A stretch of 64,000 bases of DNA from positions 186,001 to 250,000 of the forward strand of contig NZ_JAMXSB010000007.1 of the NCBI RefSeq assembly GCF_024124665.1, given 5' to 3'. Below are positions 27,047 through 34,789 of the stretch, in pieces. The position numbers were made by a program, and so were the translations under genes. The notes beneath the pieces were generated by a model that did no database searches, was not told the origin of the DNA, and worked only from the letters and a program-made list of their open reading frames with translations. The first letter of the stretch is position 1; the number at the start of each line of letters is the position of its first letter. The stretch is from Pleionea sp. CnH1-48 (GTDB lineage: Bacteria; Pseudomonadota; Gammaproteobacteria; Enterobacterales; Kangiellaceae).

Positions 27047-27181
27047 TTAACTTATTGATACTAAGGCTACCTAATAATATTTCGGCCGTCATAACAAAAT
27101 CCGATTTCTAATTGCGCTTTCCGCAGGTATAATTCGCGCTCAAAAATCACACACCTATGTTTGAAACAGGAAAACACGTCA

Positions 27182-28267
27182 ATGACTCAAACGACTCCGT
27201 TTCACCAATTGCACATTGATGCTGGCGCCCGCATGGTAGACTTTGGCGGCTGGGATATGCCTCTAAACTACGGCTCACAAGTAGAAGAACATCATACCGT
27301 AAGACAAGATGCAGGTATGTTTGACGTATCTCACATGACAATTGTCGACGTAACTGGCAAACAGGCAAAAGAATATTTGCGCTTTTTGCTAGCCAATGAT
27401 GTTGCAAAACTCACTCAGTCAGGAAAAGCCCTTTATAGCGGCATGTTGAACGAAGCAGGTGGTGTGGTAGATGATTTGATTGTTTACTACATTAATGACG
27501 AGTTTTATCGCGTAGTGGTTAACGCTTCAACTCGCGATAAAGACTTAGCCTGGATGGAAAAACAAGGCGCAGACTTTGAGATTTCGCTACAAGAACGCAC
27601 TGACTTTGCCATGCTGGCAATCCAGGGCCCTAATGCCATAGAAAAAACCCAAGCTGTATTCAGCGAAGCTCAACAACAGGCAACGGCAGGTATGGGTGTA
27701 TTTTTTGCGGTAGATTGTGAAGGCTTCTTTATCGCTCGTACTGGTTACACTGGCGAAGATGGCTACGAAATCATGATTCCACTCGACAAGGTTGAGAGCT
27801 TTTGGAATGCCTTAATGGCAGCAGGAGTTAAGCCTTGTGGTCTAGGCGCCCGTGACACTTTGCGTCTGGAAGCAGGCATGAACCTGTATGGCTCAGATAT
27901 GGATGAAGAAGTATCGCCATTAGAGGCCAACATGGGCTGGACAATCTCCTGGGAGCCTGCAGAGCGCAACTTTGTTGGCCGTAAAGCCCTGGAGCAGCAA
28001 AAAGCCGAGGGTGTTCAGAACAAACTGGTAGGTCTTGTACTTGAAGGTAAAGGTGTCCTCCGCGCCCACCAGAAAGTCGTTGTAGAAGGTATTGGTGAAG
28101 GTGAGACAACCAGTGGAACCATGTCCCCTACCCTAAAGAAAAGCATTGCTTTTGCACGAGTTCCTAAAGCGACAGGAGAGTCTGTAACCGTTGAGATTCG
28201 CGGAAAACAAATCCCAGCTCGTGTTGTTAAAGCCTGCTTTGTTCGCAAGGGCGAGCCTTTAGTATAA
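27182..28267 (+). CDS. gcvT: Glycine cleavage system T protein (aminomethyltransferase)
   Basis: The 361-residue protein moves the methylene group from aminomethyl-lipoyl-GcvH to tetrahydrofolate and releases ammonia. Family sequences are visible at the N-terminus ([17 protein letters not shown]), in MFDVSHM and in [10 protein letters not shown]. Start 27182 is chosen: an upstream TTG at 27161 adds seven unlikely residues. A TATAAT hexamer lies at 27128. No glycine riboswitch core is seen before it. First gene of gcvT-gcvH-gcvP. Confidence 0.95.
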   Translation: MTQTTPFHQLHIDAGARMVDFGGWDMPLNYGSQVEEHHTVRQDAGMFDVSHMTIVDVTGKQAKEYLRFLLANDVAKLTQSGKALYSGMLNEAGGVVDDLIVYYINDEFYRVVVNASTRDKDLAWMEKQGADFEISLQERTDFAMLAIQGPNAIEKTQAVFSEAQQQATAGMGVFFAVDCEGFFIARTGYTGEDGYEIMIPLDKVESFWNALMAAGVKPCGLGARDTLRLEAGMNLYGSDMDEEVSPLEANMGWTISWEPAERNFVGRKALEQQKAEGVQNKLVGLVLEGKGVLRAHQKVVVEGIGEGETTSGTMSPTLKKSIAFARVPKATGESVTVEIRGKQIPARVVKACFVRKGEPLV

Positions 28268-28308
28268 AATAAGAGACATCAAATTAGAGAATTAAGAGGT
28301 TTAATCCA

Positions 28309-28698
28309 ATGAGCGATATACCAAGTGAATTAAAATACGCTTCCAGTCACGAATGGGCGCGTGTAGAAGATGACGGCAGCGTAACTATCGGTATTACCGA
28401 TCATGCTCAAAACTTATTGGGCGATGTCGTTTATGTTGAACTTCCAGAGTTAGAAGCCGAAGTAGCATCCAGCGACGAAATCGCGGTTGTTGAGTCAGTA
28501 AAAGCGGCTTCCGATATCTATGCTCCTATCTCGGGTACCATTCTAGCTGTTAACGAAAATCTAGAAGAACGCCCTGAGTTAGTCAACGAAGATCCTTATG
28601 GCGATGGCTGGATGTTCCGTTTAGAGCCATCAGCTATTGACGAAATGGACAACCTGCTTGATGCAGAATCTTATGGCAATGAGGTTGCAGACGACTAA
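28309..28698 (+). CDS. gcvH: Glycine cleavage system H protein
   Basis: A 129-residue lipoyl carrier. The lipoylated lysine is in [14 protein letters not shown] (about residue 65). It shuttles the aminomethyl group from GcvP to GcvT and the reduced lipoyl arm to the L protein (encoded elsewhere). It lies 41 bases after gcvT with an AAGAGG ribosome site. Confidence 0.97.
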   Translation: MSDIPSELKYASSHEWARVEDDGSVTIGITDHAQNLLGDVVYVELPELEAEVASSDEIAVVESVKAASDIYAPISGTILAVNENLEERPELVNEDPYGDGWMFRLEPSAIDEMDNLLDAESYGNEVADD

Positions 28699-28724
28699 TT
28701 GTCGACACTCAGCCAAACCAATAC

Positions 28725-28761
28725 AAGCCTCGACAGCACTCCTGTTGGGGCTTTGTTTTTT
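28725..28761 (+). terminator. Intrinsic terminator between gcvH and gcvP
   Basis: AAGCCTCGACAG (28725-28736) pairs with CTGTTGGGGCTT (28742-28753), 12 pairs with two G-U, and GTTTTTTT follows. It makes gcvP depend on read-through or on a separate promoter in 28762-28930. Confidence 0.85.
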
Positions 28762-28948
28762 AATAGTGGCAGCATTATTACTCCATCGTTATCGATATTA
28801 CGTAATAAATACGACCACGACATGAAGTTTACTCATTCAGGTATGAATTTATTTCAACTGAATGAGTTATCAAAGCATTACTTAATTGTCTGGATAGCAC
28901 CGTTTTGATAATCGGCATTATCCTCTGTTAATTTCATTGGGAAAGTAT

Positions 28949-31843
28949 ATGAACCAAGTCAACCAATCATCATTATCACAATTGGAAAACCATGATGAGT
29001 TTATCCGTCGTCACATTGGGCCTGATGAGTCAGAAACTCAGGCGATGTTAACTGAGCTAGGATTGAGTTCTCTTGATGAATTGGTAGAACAGACGGTTCC
29101 CAAGAAAATCCAACTGGAATGCGCATTAAACCTGCCTAACATTCGCAGCGAACAAGAAGCACTGGATTATCTGGCAAGCTTAGGACAACAGAATAAAGTC
29201 TTTAAATCTTACATCGGAATGGGCTATTACGATGTAAAAACACCGACGGTTATTTTACGTAATGTTTTAGAAAATCCAGGTTGGTATACCGCTTATACTC
29301 CCTACCAGCCAGAAGTTGCACAAGGCAGATTAGAAGCCATCATCAACTTCCAGCAATTGACAATCGATTTAACGGGATTAGATCTAGCAAGCGCTTCGCT
29401 GCTTGATGAAGCAACCGCAGCAGCAGAAGCCATGGCACTTGCTAAGCGAGTTTCAAAAAACAAAAAGTCGAATTTGTTTTTTATCGACGAAGCAACTTTC
29501 CCACAAACGATTGATGTAATGAAAACCCGAGCAGAGTACTTTGGTTTTGAAATCGTGATGGGGCCTGCTGAGGAAGCAGCTAATCACGATGTATTTGGTG
29601 CTTTGCTCCAATATCCAGATCGCACGGGTGACATCAAAAATATCGAGCCCATTATTCAGCAACTACATGATAAAAAAGCCATCGTTTCTGTTGCCGCCGA
29701 TATCATGAGCCTTGTATTACTCAAGTCACCTGGCGAACTAGGTGCTGATGTTGTACTCGGTAGTGCTCAACGATTTGGTGTGCCTATGGGCTTTGGTGGA
29801 CCACATGCTGCTTTCTTTGCGACAAGAGAACAATATAAGCGCGCCTTACCTGGTCGAATCATCGGAGTCTCTAAAGATACTCGCGGCTCTCAGGCTTTAC
29901 GCATGGCAATGCAAACTCGCGAACAACATATTCGCCGAGAAAAAGCGACTTCTAATATTTGTACTGCGCAAGTATTACTGGCTAACATTGCTTCCTTCTA
30001 TGCGGTTTACCACGGTCCAGAAGGACTGCGCCGTATCGCGACACGTATTCAGCGTTTAACCTCATTGCTTGCCTCTGCATTACAGGCAGAAGGCGTTACT
30101 ATCAAGAATAAATCATGGTTTGATACGCTTACTTTCACTTGTAATGAAGACCGCGATGCCATTATTTCGCGAGCTCAACAAGCAGAATTGAATTTAAGAG
30201 TCGATGAAAGCGGGTGTCTTGGAGTTTCTCTGGACGAAACAACCACTCGTGCAGATATCGAAGTTTTATGGCAGGTTATTACTGGTAAAACAGAATCACT
30301 AGAAATCGATTCACTCGATAGCAAAGTTGTTAGCGGATCATTCGGTGCTATTCCAGCGGATCTGGTTCGTACCAGCGACATTCTGACTCACGAAGTTTTC
30401 AATAGTTACCACTCAGAAACAGAAATGTTGCGCTATCTGAAACGCTTGGAAAACAAAGACCTTTCGTTAACGCACTCAATGATTGCATTAGGCTCTTGTA
30501 CCATGAAGCTGAATGCAACTTCCGAAATGATTCCAGTCACCTGGCCAGAATTTGCCGACATGCACCCATTTGCTCCTCTCGATCAAACCAAAGGTTATGA
30601 TCAAATGATCGGCGAACTGGAAGAATGGTTGATTGAAATTACTGGCTATGATGCGCTTGCCATGCAACCTAACTCCGGCGCTCAAGGTGAATACGCAGGA
30701 TTACTGGCTATCATGAAATACCATGAAAGCCGTGGCGATGCCCATAGAAATATTTGTTTGATCCCAAGCTCTGCTCATGGCACGAATCCGGCCAGCGCAC
30801 AGATGGCCAATATGAAAGTCGTCATTGTTGATTGCGACGAGAAGGGTAATGTTGATATAGACGACTTGCGAGAAAAAGCAGAAGCAGCTTCTGATAATCT
30901 TGCCGCAATCATGATCACTTATCCTTCGACACACGGTGTTTATGAAGAAGGCGTTCGTGAAATTTGTGATATCGTTCACCAACACGGCGGTCAGGTTTAT
31001 ATGGATGGTGCCAACATGAATGCTCAGTTGGGCATTACAGCACCGGGTTATATTGGTTCAGATGTTTCTCACTTGAATCTACACAAAACCTTCTGTATTC
31101 CTCACGGTGGCGGTGGCCCAGGCATGGGACCAATTGGTGTAAAAGAACACCTTAAACCTTTCTTACCCAACCACAGTGTACGAACCATTGAAGGCGTTGG
31201 TGACAATGGAGCGGTATCAGCAGCACCTTATGGTAGTGCAATGATTTTGCCTATTTCATGGATGTATATTGCAATGATGGGTGCCAAGGGACTACGTCAG
31301 GCAACGGAAATGGCACTGCTGAATGCAAACTACTTAACCAAGCATTTGAGCGAGCACTATCCTGTTCTTTATAAAGGACGTAATGATCGTGTTGCTCATG
31401 AGTGCATCATTGATTTGCGCCCATTAAAAGCAGAAACCGGTATTACCGAAGTTGATATTGCTAAGCGTTTAATGGACTTTGGCTTCCATGCACCCACCAT
31501 GTCTTTCCCAGTCGCTGGAACCTTAATGATCGAGCCAACAGAAAGTGAATCTAAAGCGGAGTTAGATCGATTTATTGCCGCAATGATTGCTATCAAAGAA
31601 GAGGTAAACAAAGTCGCTTCTGGTGATATGGACAAAGAACACAACCCACTAAAATTTGCTCCTCATACTCAAGCCGATGTTGCAAACTGGGATCGCAGCT
31701 ACTCAATTGCAGAAGCATGCTTCCCGTTAGACGATCAGCTTAGCAGTAAGTTCTGGCCTATAGTCAATCGTATTGATGATGTGTTTGGTGATAGAAACCT
31801 TATTTGTAGCTGTCCTTCTCCTGATCTTTATCGAGAAGAATAA
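28949..31843 (+). CDS. gcvP: Glycine dehydrogenase (decarboxylating), P protein
   Basis: A 964-residue single-chain P protein made of two halves. The C-terminal half binds pyridoxal phosphate at the lysine of [16 protein letters not shown] (about residue 711). It decarboxylates glycine and passes the aminomethyl group to GcvH. Start at ATG 28949, with GGGAAAG 3 to 9 bases upstream, is preferred over TTG at 28937. Confidence 0.96.
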   Translation: MNQVNQSSLSQLENHDEFIRRHIGPDESETQAMLTELGLSSLDELVEQTVPKKIQLECALNLPNIRSEQEALDYLASLGQQNKVFKSYIGMGYYDVKTPTVILRNVLENPGWYTAYTPYQPEVAQGRLEAIINFQQLTIDLTGLDLASASLLDEATAAAEAMALAKRVSKNKKSNLFFIDEATFPQTIDVMKTRAEYFGFEIVMGPAEEAANHDVFGALLQYPDRTGDIKNIEPIIQQLHDKKAIVSVAADIMSLVLLKSPGELGADVVLGSAQRFGVPMGFGGPHAAFFATREQYKRALPGRIIGVSKDTRGSQALRMAMQTREQHIRREKATSNICTAQVLLANIASFYAVYHGPEGLRRIATRIQRLTSLLASALQAEGVTIKNKSWFDTLTFTCNEDRDAIISRAQQAELNLRVDESGCLGVSLDETTTRADIEVLWQVITGKTESLEIDSLDSKVVSGSFGAIPADLVRTSDILTHEVFNSYHSETEMLRYLKRLENKDLSLTHSMIALGSCTMKLNATSEMIPVTWPEFADMHPFAPLDQTKGYDQMIGELEEWLIEITGYDALAMQPNSGAQGEYAGLLAIMKYHESRGDAHRNICLIPSSAHGTNPASAQMANMKVVIVDCDEKGNVDIDDLREKAEAASDNLAAIMITYPSTHGVYEEGVREICDIVHQHGGQVYMDGANMNAQLGITAPGYIGSDVSHLNLHKTFCIPHGGGGPGMGPIGVKEHLKPFLPNHSVRTIEGVGDNGAVSAAPYGSAMILPISWMYIAMMGAKGLRQATEMALLNANYLTKHLSEHYPVLYKGRNDRVAHECIIDLRPLKAETGITEVDIAKRLMDFGFHAPTMSFPVAGTLMIEPTESESKAELDRFIAAMIAIKEEVNKVASGDMDKEHNPLKFAPHTQADVANWDRSYSIAEACFPLDDQLSSKFWPIVNRIDDVFGDRNLICSCPSPDLYREE

Positions 31844-31861
31844 TCGCTAGATTTTAAGCAC

Positions 31862-31895
31862 AAAAAAGGCTGTCGAATATCGACAGCCTTTTTTG
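31862..31895. terminator. Bidirectional terminator between gcvP and tuf
   Basis: GGCTGTCGA (31868-31876) and TCGACAGCC (31880-31888) form a perfect stem with AAAAAA before and TTTTTT after, so it can stop transcription from gcvP (+) and from the EF-Tu gene (-). Confidence 0.95.
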
Positions 31896-31900
31896 TTTGG

Positions 31901-33094
31901 TTAATCTAAAACCTCGGTGATGATCCCGGCACCAACCGTTTTACCTCCTTCTCGGATAGCAAAACGAACACCAGTCTCCATGCCAACGGGTTTCAATAGC
32001 TCAACCTCGATCAAACATTGATCACCTGGATGAATCATTCCTGTATCATTCAGCACTTTAATATGCCCAGTCACATCCGTTGTTCCGAAGAAAAACTGGG
32101 GGCTATATCCGTCACTGAATCCAGTATGACGTCCACCTTCTTCTTTGGTAAGAACAAAGATTTGAGCCTGCGCCTTTTGTTGAGGAACAATAACGCCAGG
32201 AGCCGTAATCACCTGCCCACGACATACGTCATCTCGTTTAATACCACGAAGCAATAGACCAACGTTCATTCCGGCTCGAACTTCATCAACATCTTTGCGA
32301 AAAGCCTGAGTGCCAGTGACAACAATGGCATCATTCTTATCTTTATTTAGACCAACAATTTCGATAGCGTCACCCGCCTTCAAAGAGCCTCGCTCTACTC
32401 GTCCAGTTACCACAGTTCCTCGGCCAGCAATGGTAAAAACATCTTCAACTGGCATCATAAACGGGCTATCAAAATCTCGAGAAGGATCAGGAATAGCACT
32501 GTCTAACTGAGCAACCAACTCCTTGATACACTCAGTCTGAGGTGCATCGAAATTGCCTGCTTGAATGGCCGTCATGGCTTGCAACGCACTACCAAAAACA
32601 AAAGGCACATTTTCATATCCCTGAGAGGCAAGTTGATCTTCGAGATCCATTTGCACGAGCGATGCCATTTCGTCTCGCTCAGCATCGGATAACATGTCCA
32701 TTTTATTCACAAAGACGACGATATGTTCTACATTAACCTGTCGCGCCAAAAGAATATGTTCAATGGTTTGCTTTGCAGCACCTTCTGTACCATCAACTAA
32801 TAGAATTGCTCCATCCATTTGTGCAGCGCCCGTGATCATATTCTTGATATAGTCAGCGTGCCCAGGACAATCAATGTGCGCGTAGTGGCGAGTTTCAGAC
32901 TCATACTCAACATGTGATGTATTAATCGTGATACCCCGCTCTTTCTCTTCTTTCGCGTTGTCAATTTGATCAAACGAAAGTGCATCTCCACCGATAATCG
33001 CGGCTTGAAGTTGTGTCAAAGCTGCCGTTAATGTCGTTTTTCCATGATCCACATGTCCAATGGTTCCAACATTTAGGTGCAATTTATTAGTCAT
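31901..33094 (-). CDS. tuf: Divergent translation elongation factor EF-Tu paralogue
   Basis: The 397-residue protein keeps the catalytic EF-Tu core: [11 protein letters not shown] (P loop), [12 protein letters not shown] (switch I), DCPGHADY with the hydrolytic His, NKMD and GSAL. It is nevertheless far from typical gammaproteobacterial EF-Tu. The near-invariant AATDGPMPQTREH is replaced by [26 protein letters not shown] by [11 protein letters not shown], and by alignment to E. coli the position of Arg333 is Gly ([10 protein letters not shown]), a site where substitutions give pulvomycin resistance. Start 33094 ([14 protein letters not shown]) has GAGGG upstream. It stands alone, not in a str operon, behind a terminator at 33124-33160 and a tandem-repeat RNA. 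Likely a second, conditionally expressed EF-Tu; the housekeeping copy should lie elsewhere. Confidence 0.85.
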   Translation of the reverse strand: MTNKLHLNVGTIGHVDHGKTTLTAALTQLQAAIIGGDALSFDQIDNAKEEKERGITINTSHVEYESETRHYAHIDCPGHADYIKNMITGAAQMDGAILLVDGTEGAAKQTIEHILLARQVNVEHIVVFVNKMDMLSDAERDEMASLVQMDLEDQLASQGYENVPFVFGSALQAMTAIQAGNFDAPQTECIKELVAQLDSAIPDPSRDFDSPFMMPVEDVFTIAGRGTVVTGRVERGSLKAGDAIEIVGLNKDKNDAIVVTGTQAFRKDVDEVRAGMNVGLLLRGIKRDDVCRGQVITAPGVIVPQQKAQAQIFVLTKEEGGRHTGFSDGYSPQFFFGTTDVTGHIKVLNDTGMIHPGDQCLIEVELLKPVGMETGVRFAIREGGKTVGAGIITEVLD

Positions 33095-33123
33095 TTTTAA
33101 TCCCTCTATAAGAGTGTTATCCA

Positions 33124-33160
33124 AATAAAAGCCCCACACAGAATCATTCCGTTGTGGGGC
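33124..33160 (-). terminator. Intrinsic terminator or attenuator 29 bases before EF-Tu
   Basis: On the minus strand GCCCCACA (33160-33153) pairs perfectly with TGTGGGGC (33138-33131) and is followed by TTTTATTT. A competing stem exists: CACACAG (33166-33160) with CTGTGTG (33141-33135), 7 pairs that share bases with the terminator. It can be the 3' end of the repeat RNA, an attenuator for the EF-Tu gene, or both. Confidence 0.8.
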
Positions 33161-33172
33161 TGTGTGTTATGT

Positions 33173-33229
33173 TTAATCAGGCCCATCCCAATTAAACCTG
33201 TTCAGTGCTTTGATTAATAAAATAATCAT
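33173..33229 (-). CDS. Candidate 18-residue leader peptide before EF-Tu
   Basis: ATG at 33229 is preceded by GGAG with 8-base spacing and opens the frame MIILLIKALNRFNWDGPD, ending in TAA 12 bases before the terminator stem. The end of the frame also forms a hairpin GTTTAAT/ATTAAAC (33197-33191 with 33177-33171). Position and ribosome site fit a leader peptide that couples translation to read-through into tuf. It could also be chance within the 3' part of the repeat RNA. Confidence 0.3.
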   Translation of the reverse strand: MIILLIKALNRFNWDGPD

Positions 33230-33296
33230 TGTTCATTCTCCAGCCTGTTCGAGTACTTCAACAAACCACCCAACTTTCTCCATCCCCAGCCATTTT

Positions 33297-33826
33297 CCTT
33301 TGTCACTCCGTAACCCTTTGCTTACCTTTGTCACTCCGTAACCCTTTGCTTTCCCTTGTCACTCCGTAACCCTTTGCTTTCCCTTGTCACTCCGTAACCC
33401 TTTACTTTCCCTTGTCACTCCGTAACCCTTTGCTTTCCCTTGTCACTCCGTAACCCTTTGCTTTCCTTTGTCACTCCGTAACTTTTACTTTCCCTTGTCA
33501 CTCCGTAACCTCTTACTTTCCTTTGTCACTCCGTAACCTCTTACTTTCCCTTGTCACTCCGTAACCTCTTACTTTCCCTTGTCACTCCGTAACCTCTTAC
33601 TTTCCCTTGTCACTCCGTAATCTCTTACTTTCCTTTGTCACTCCGTAATCTCTTACTTTCCTTTGTCACTCCGTAATCTCTTACTTTCCTTTGTCACTCC
33701 GTAATCTCTTACTTTCCTTTGTCACTCCATAACTTTTACTTTCCCTTGTCACTCCGTAACTTTTACTTTCCTTTGTCACTCCGTAACCTTTTACTTTCCT
33801 TTGTCACTCCATGACGTACTAGTTTC
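33297..33826. repeat. Nineteen tandem copies of a 27-29 bp unit
   Basis: Units of mainly 28 bases with the invariant core GTCACTCC(G/A)T, for example CCTTGTCACTCCGTAACC followed by CTTTGCTTTC. Sub-types cluster: CCCTTTGC in copies 1-6, CCTCTTAC in 8-11, TCTCTTAC in 12-15 and CTTTTAC-like in 7 and 16-18. That order indicates growth by local duplication. A degenerate further copy is at 33827-33845. The unit is not a multiple of three, there are no unique spacers, and no frame is kept, so it is neither coding nor a CRISPR array. Confidence 0.97.
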
Positions 33827-33827
33827 C

Positions 33828-33857
33828 TTTATCAAACTCACGAATAAGTGATAGCAA
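33828..33857 (-). promoter_or_regulatory. Possible promoter of the repeat RNA
   Basis: On the minus strand TTGCTA (33857-33852) and GATAAA (33833-33828) are separated by 18 bases; both match four of six consensus bases. The predicted start, near 33821, coincides with the first base of the repeat array in this direction. The spacer holds TCAC-N6-GTGA. No GacA-type upstream site (TGTAAG...CTTACA) was found by eye. Confidence 0.35.
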
Positions 33858-33869
33858 TTCTGAACACCC

Positions 33870-33884
33870 AATTTTTAAAGAACG
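33870..33884 (-). promoter_or_regulatory. rRNA boxA-like element
   Basis: On the minus strand CGTTCTTTAAAAATT resembles the boxA-bearing leader sequences of gammaproteobacterial rRNA operons (GCTCTTTAACAA). It precedes the repeat array and could mark an antitermination site or a relic of an rRNA/tRNA operon leader. It is upstream of the promoter proposed for the array, so for that transcript it would not be in the RNA. Confidence 0.25.
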
Positions 33885-33903
33885 TTGCCATCATAAGTGG
33901 CAT

Positions 33904-33979
33904 AAAAAAACCCGAGGGCTTACGCCTCTCGGGTTTTATAAATCCTAAGAGGCTTTCACCTCTCTGTATAACAGGAGGT
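33904..33979 (-). terminator. Terminator module A with competing hairpins
   Basis: Minus-strand terminator CCCGAG-A-GGC / GCC-CTCGGG (33933-33911) followed by seven T. Upstream segments pair alternately: ACCTC (33979-33975) with GAGGT (33962-33958); AGAGG (33963-33959) with CCTCT (33952-33948); GCCTCT (33953-33948) with AGAGGC (33929-33924) inside the terminator stem. So a chain of mutually exclusive hairpins ends at the terminator, as in attenuators. Module B at 34497-34583 has the same plan with different bases. Confidence 0.6.
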
Positions 33980-34249
33980 CAAGAATCCAAAACTTTATCT
34001 TCTACTGAACTTTCGTTTTTCAGGCTCACAGCACAAGGTAGCAAACGTGATGTTGCTAGTATTGAGCAGTTATGTGTAAAGCCATTAATAAACACTATCT
34101 TCAGCCTTATTAAGTTATTGATTAATAATATTGCCTAAATCCAAGGATTTAAGCTCCTGCCTGCAACGAGATAAAAGTCATTATCCAGTTATCAGTTTAA
34201 TTTATTAGGCTAAGCACTTAGCTAGTTTTAAGCTGGCTTGCCTGCGATG
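33904..34249 (-). ncRNA. Candidate 345-base untranslated RNA
   Basis: A strong minus-strand promoter (34256-34285) and terminator module A bracket about 345 bases with no reading frame longer than a dozen codons having a ribosome site. The RNA would contain several GGAU motifs (for example TTTGGATTC, TTAGGATTT, CTTGGATTT). It matches no RNA family that I recognise (not tmRNA, RNase P, 6S or SRP RNA). Confidence 0.35.
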
Positions 34250-34255
34250 TTTTTT

Positions 34256-34285
34256 ATTCTATAAAGAATTTGTTTTCCCTGTCAA
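34256..34285 (-). promoter_or_regulatory. Strong sigma-70 promoter, rRNA-like
   Basis: On the minus strand TTGACA (34285-34280) and TAGAAT (34261-34256) are 18 bases apart, or TATAGA with 16. The AT-rich spacer ends in ATTCT-TTAT-AGAAT, a dyad over the -10 that could be an operator. It is the best promoter in the non-coding stretch and reads towards module A, the repeat array and tuf. Confidence 0.65.
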
Positions 34286-34496
34286 ACACATTATCTTGTT
34301 TTTCACTTTAAAATCAATAAGTTATGCAAACTTTAAAGCATATAGAAGCCTCCCGCCTAATAAGGAGGATAACACTTAGGTTGTTACGAAAAACTCGACT
34401 CAAGAGGCTAATATCGAACTTCAAGCTGGCCTCTTTTGTGCTCTCTATACAATCTCATCATCAGTGCTGCTTCTTATAACCATATATTTCAGACAT
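34286..34496. other. Intergenic DNA without a recognised gene
   Basis: About 210 bases, AT-rich, between the strong promoter and terminator B. One inverted repeat AAGAGGC/GCCTCTT (34402-34408 with 34429-34435) and GCCTCC/GGAGG near 34348-34367 could fold in RNA. No tRNA T-arm, ribosome site with a useful frame, or known RNA motif is seen. Confidence 0.6.
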
Positions 34497-34583
34497 AAAA
34501 AAACCCGGAGCTAATTGCTTCCGGGTTTTATAAAAACTTTGTTTTTATCTTATCCGGAAGCCACACTTCCGAATAAGGAAGTG
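34497..34583 (-). terminator. Terminator module B downstream of rtcA
   Basis: Minus-strand terminator CCCGGAAGC / GCTCCGGG (34525-34517 with 34511-34504) followed by seven T ends the rtcBA transcript. Upstream, CACTTCC/GGAAGTG (34583-34577 with 34570-34564), CGGAAG/CTTCCG (34571-34566 with 34560-34555) and GCTTCCGG/CCGGAAGC (34561-34554 with 34524-34517) are perfect and mutually exclusive pairings; the last one uses the 5' arm of the terminator. The plan equals module A, but with CTTCC/GGAAG where A has CCTCT/AGAGG. Confidence 0.65.
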
Positions 34584-34789
34584 CTTTATCTATCTGCTAC
34601 GTATGATTTACGTTCAAACGAAATAATAGACACGAGCAGATCTCCGCAGACGCCTTGTGGCGTTACTGCTTCTTTTAATCGACTTGTATGCTGATTGCTT
34701 ATTAGCATCTTGCTCATACCTTAATGTTAAGTTCAAATTTAGAACGTCATTTTATATAAACTCACAGCTAACCGCAATCACCATTCCGA

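Larger units (their letters stand above)
33124..33821 (-). ncRNA. Candidate CsrB/RsmZ-like CsrA-titrating RNA
   Basis: Transcribed leftward, this region of about 700 bases contains 19 tandem units. In each, GUUAC-GGA-GUGAC can fold as a 5-bp hairpin with GGA in the loop, and the linker holds a second GGA in ACAAGGGA or ACAAAGGA, close to the CsrA consensus ACARGGA. Variants keep pairing: copy 19 has GUCAU-GGA-GUGAC, where a wobble becomes C-G and the closing pair becomes U-G; copy 16 has GUUAU. Additional GGA motifs occur after the array. A plausible promoter (33828-33857) would start transcription at the array edge and a strong terminator ends at 33124. On the plus strand there is no GGA pattern and no suitable terminator. 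CsrB-type RNAs with many GGA hairpins sequester CsrA/RsmA; this identity is inferred from architecture only. Confidence 0.5.

Noticed and set aside
27005-27181. Glycine riboswitch before gcvT
   Set aside because: The conserved tandem glycine aptamer core (GGAGAG ... ) is not visible, and the gap has only the hslO hairpin and a -10 box.
28699-28908. Frame of 69 codons after gcvH
   Set aside because: It starts with TTG on the gcvH stop and passes through the terminator stem and T-run; there is no ribosome site.
33297-33826. CRISPR array
   Set aside because: Repeats of 27-29 bases are directly adjacent with no unique spacers, and no cas gene is present.
33848-34138. Plus-strand reading frame of 96 codons
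   Set aside because: It runs across terminator A and the boxA-like element, has no ribosome site and no plausible protein features.
33838-34789. tRNA or Y RNA (YrlA-like) next to rtcBA
   Set aside because: Y RNAs are known partners of Rtc loci, but I find no T-arm or D-arm pattern with a 5-bp stem and TTCGANT-like loop on either strand.
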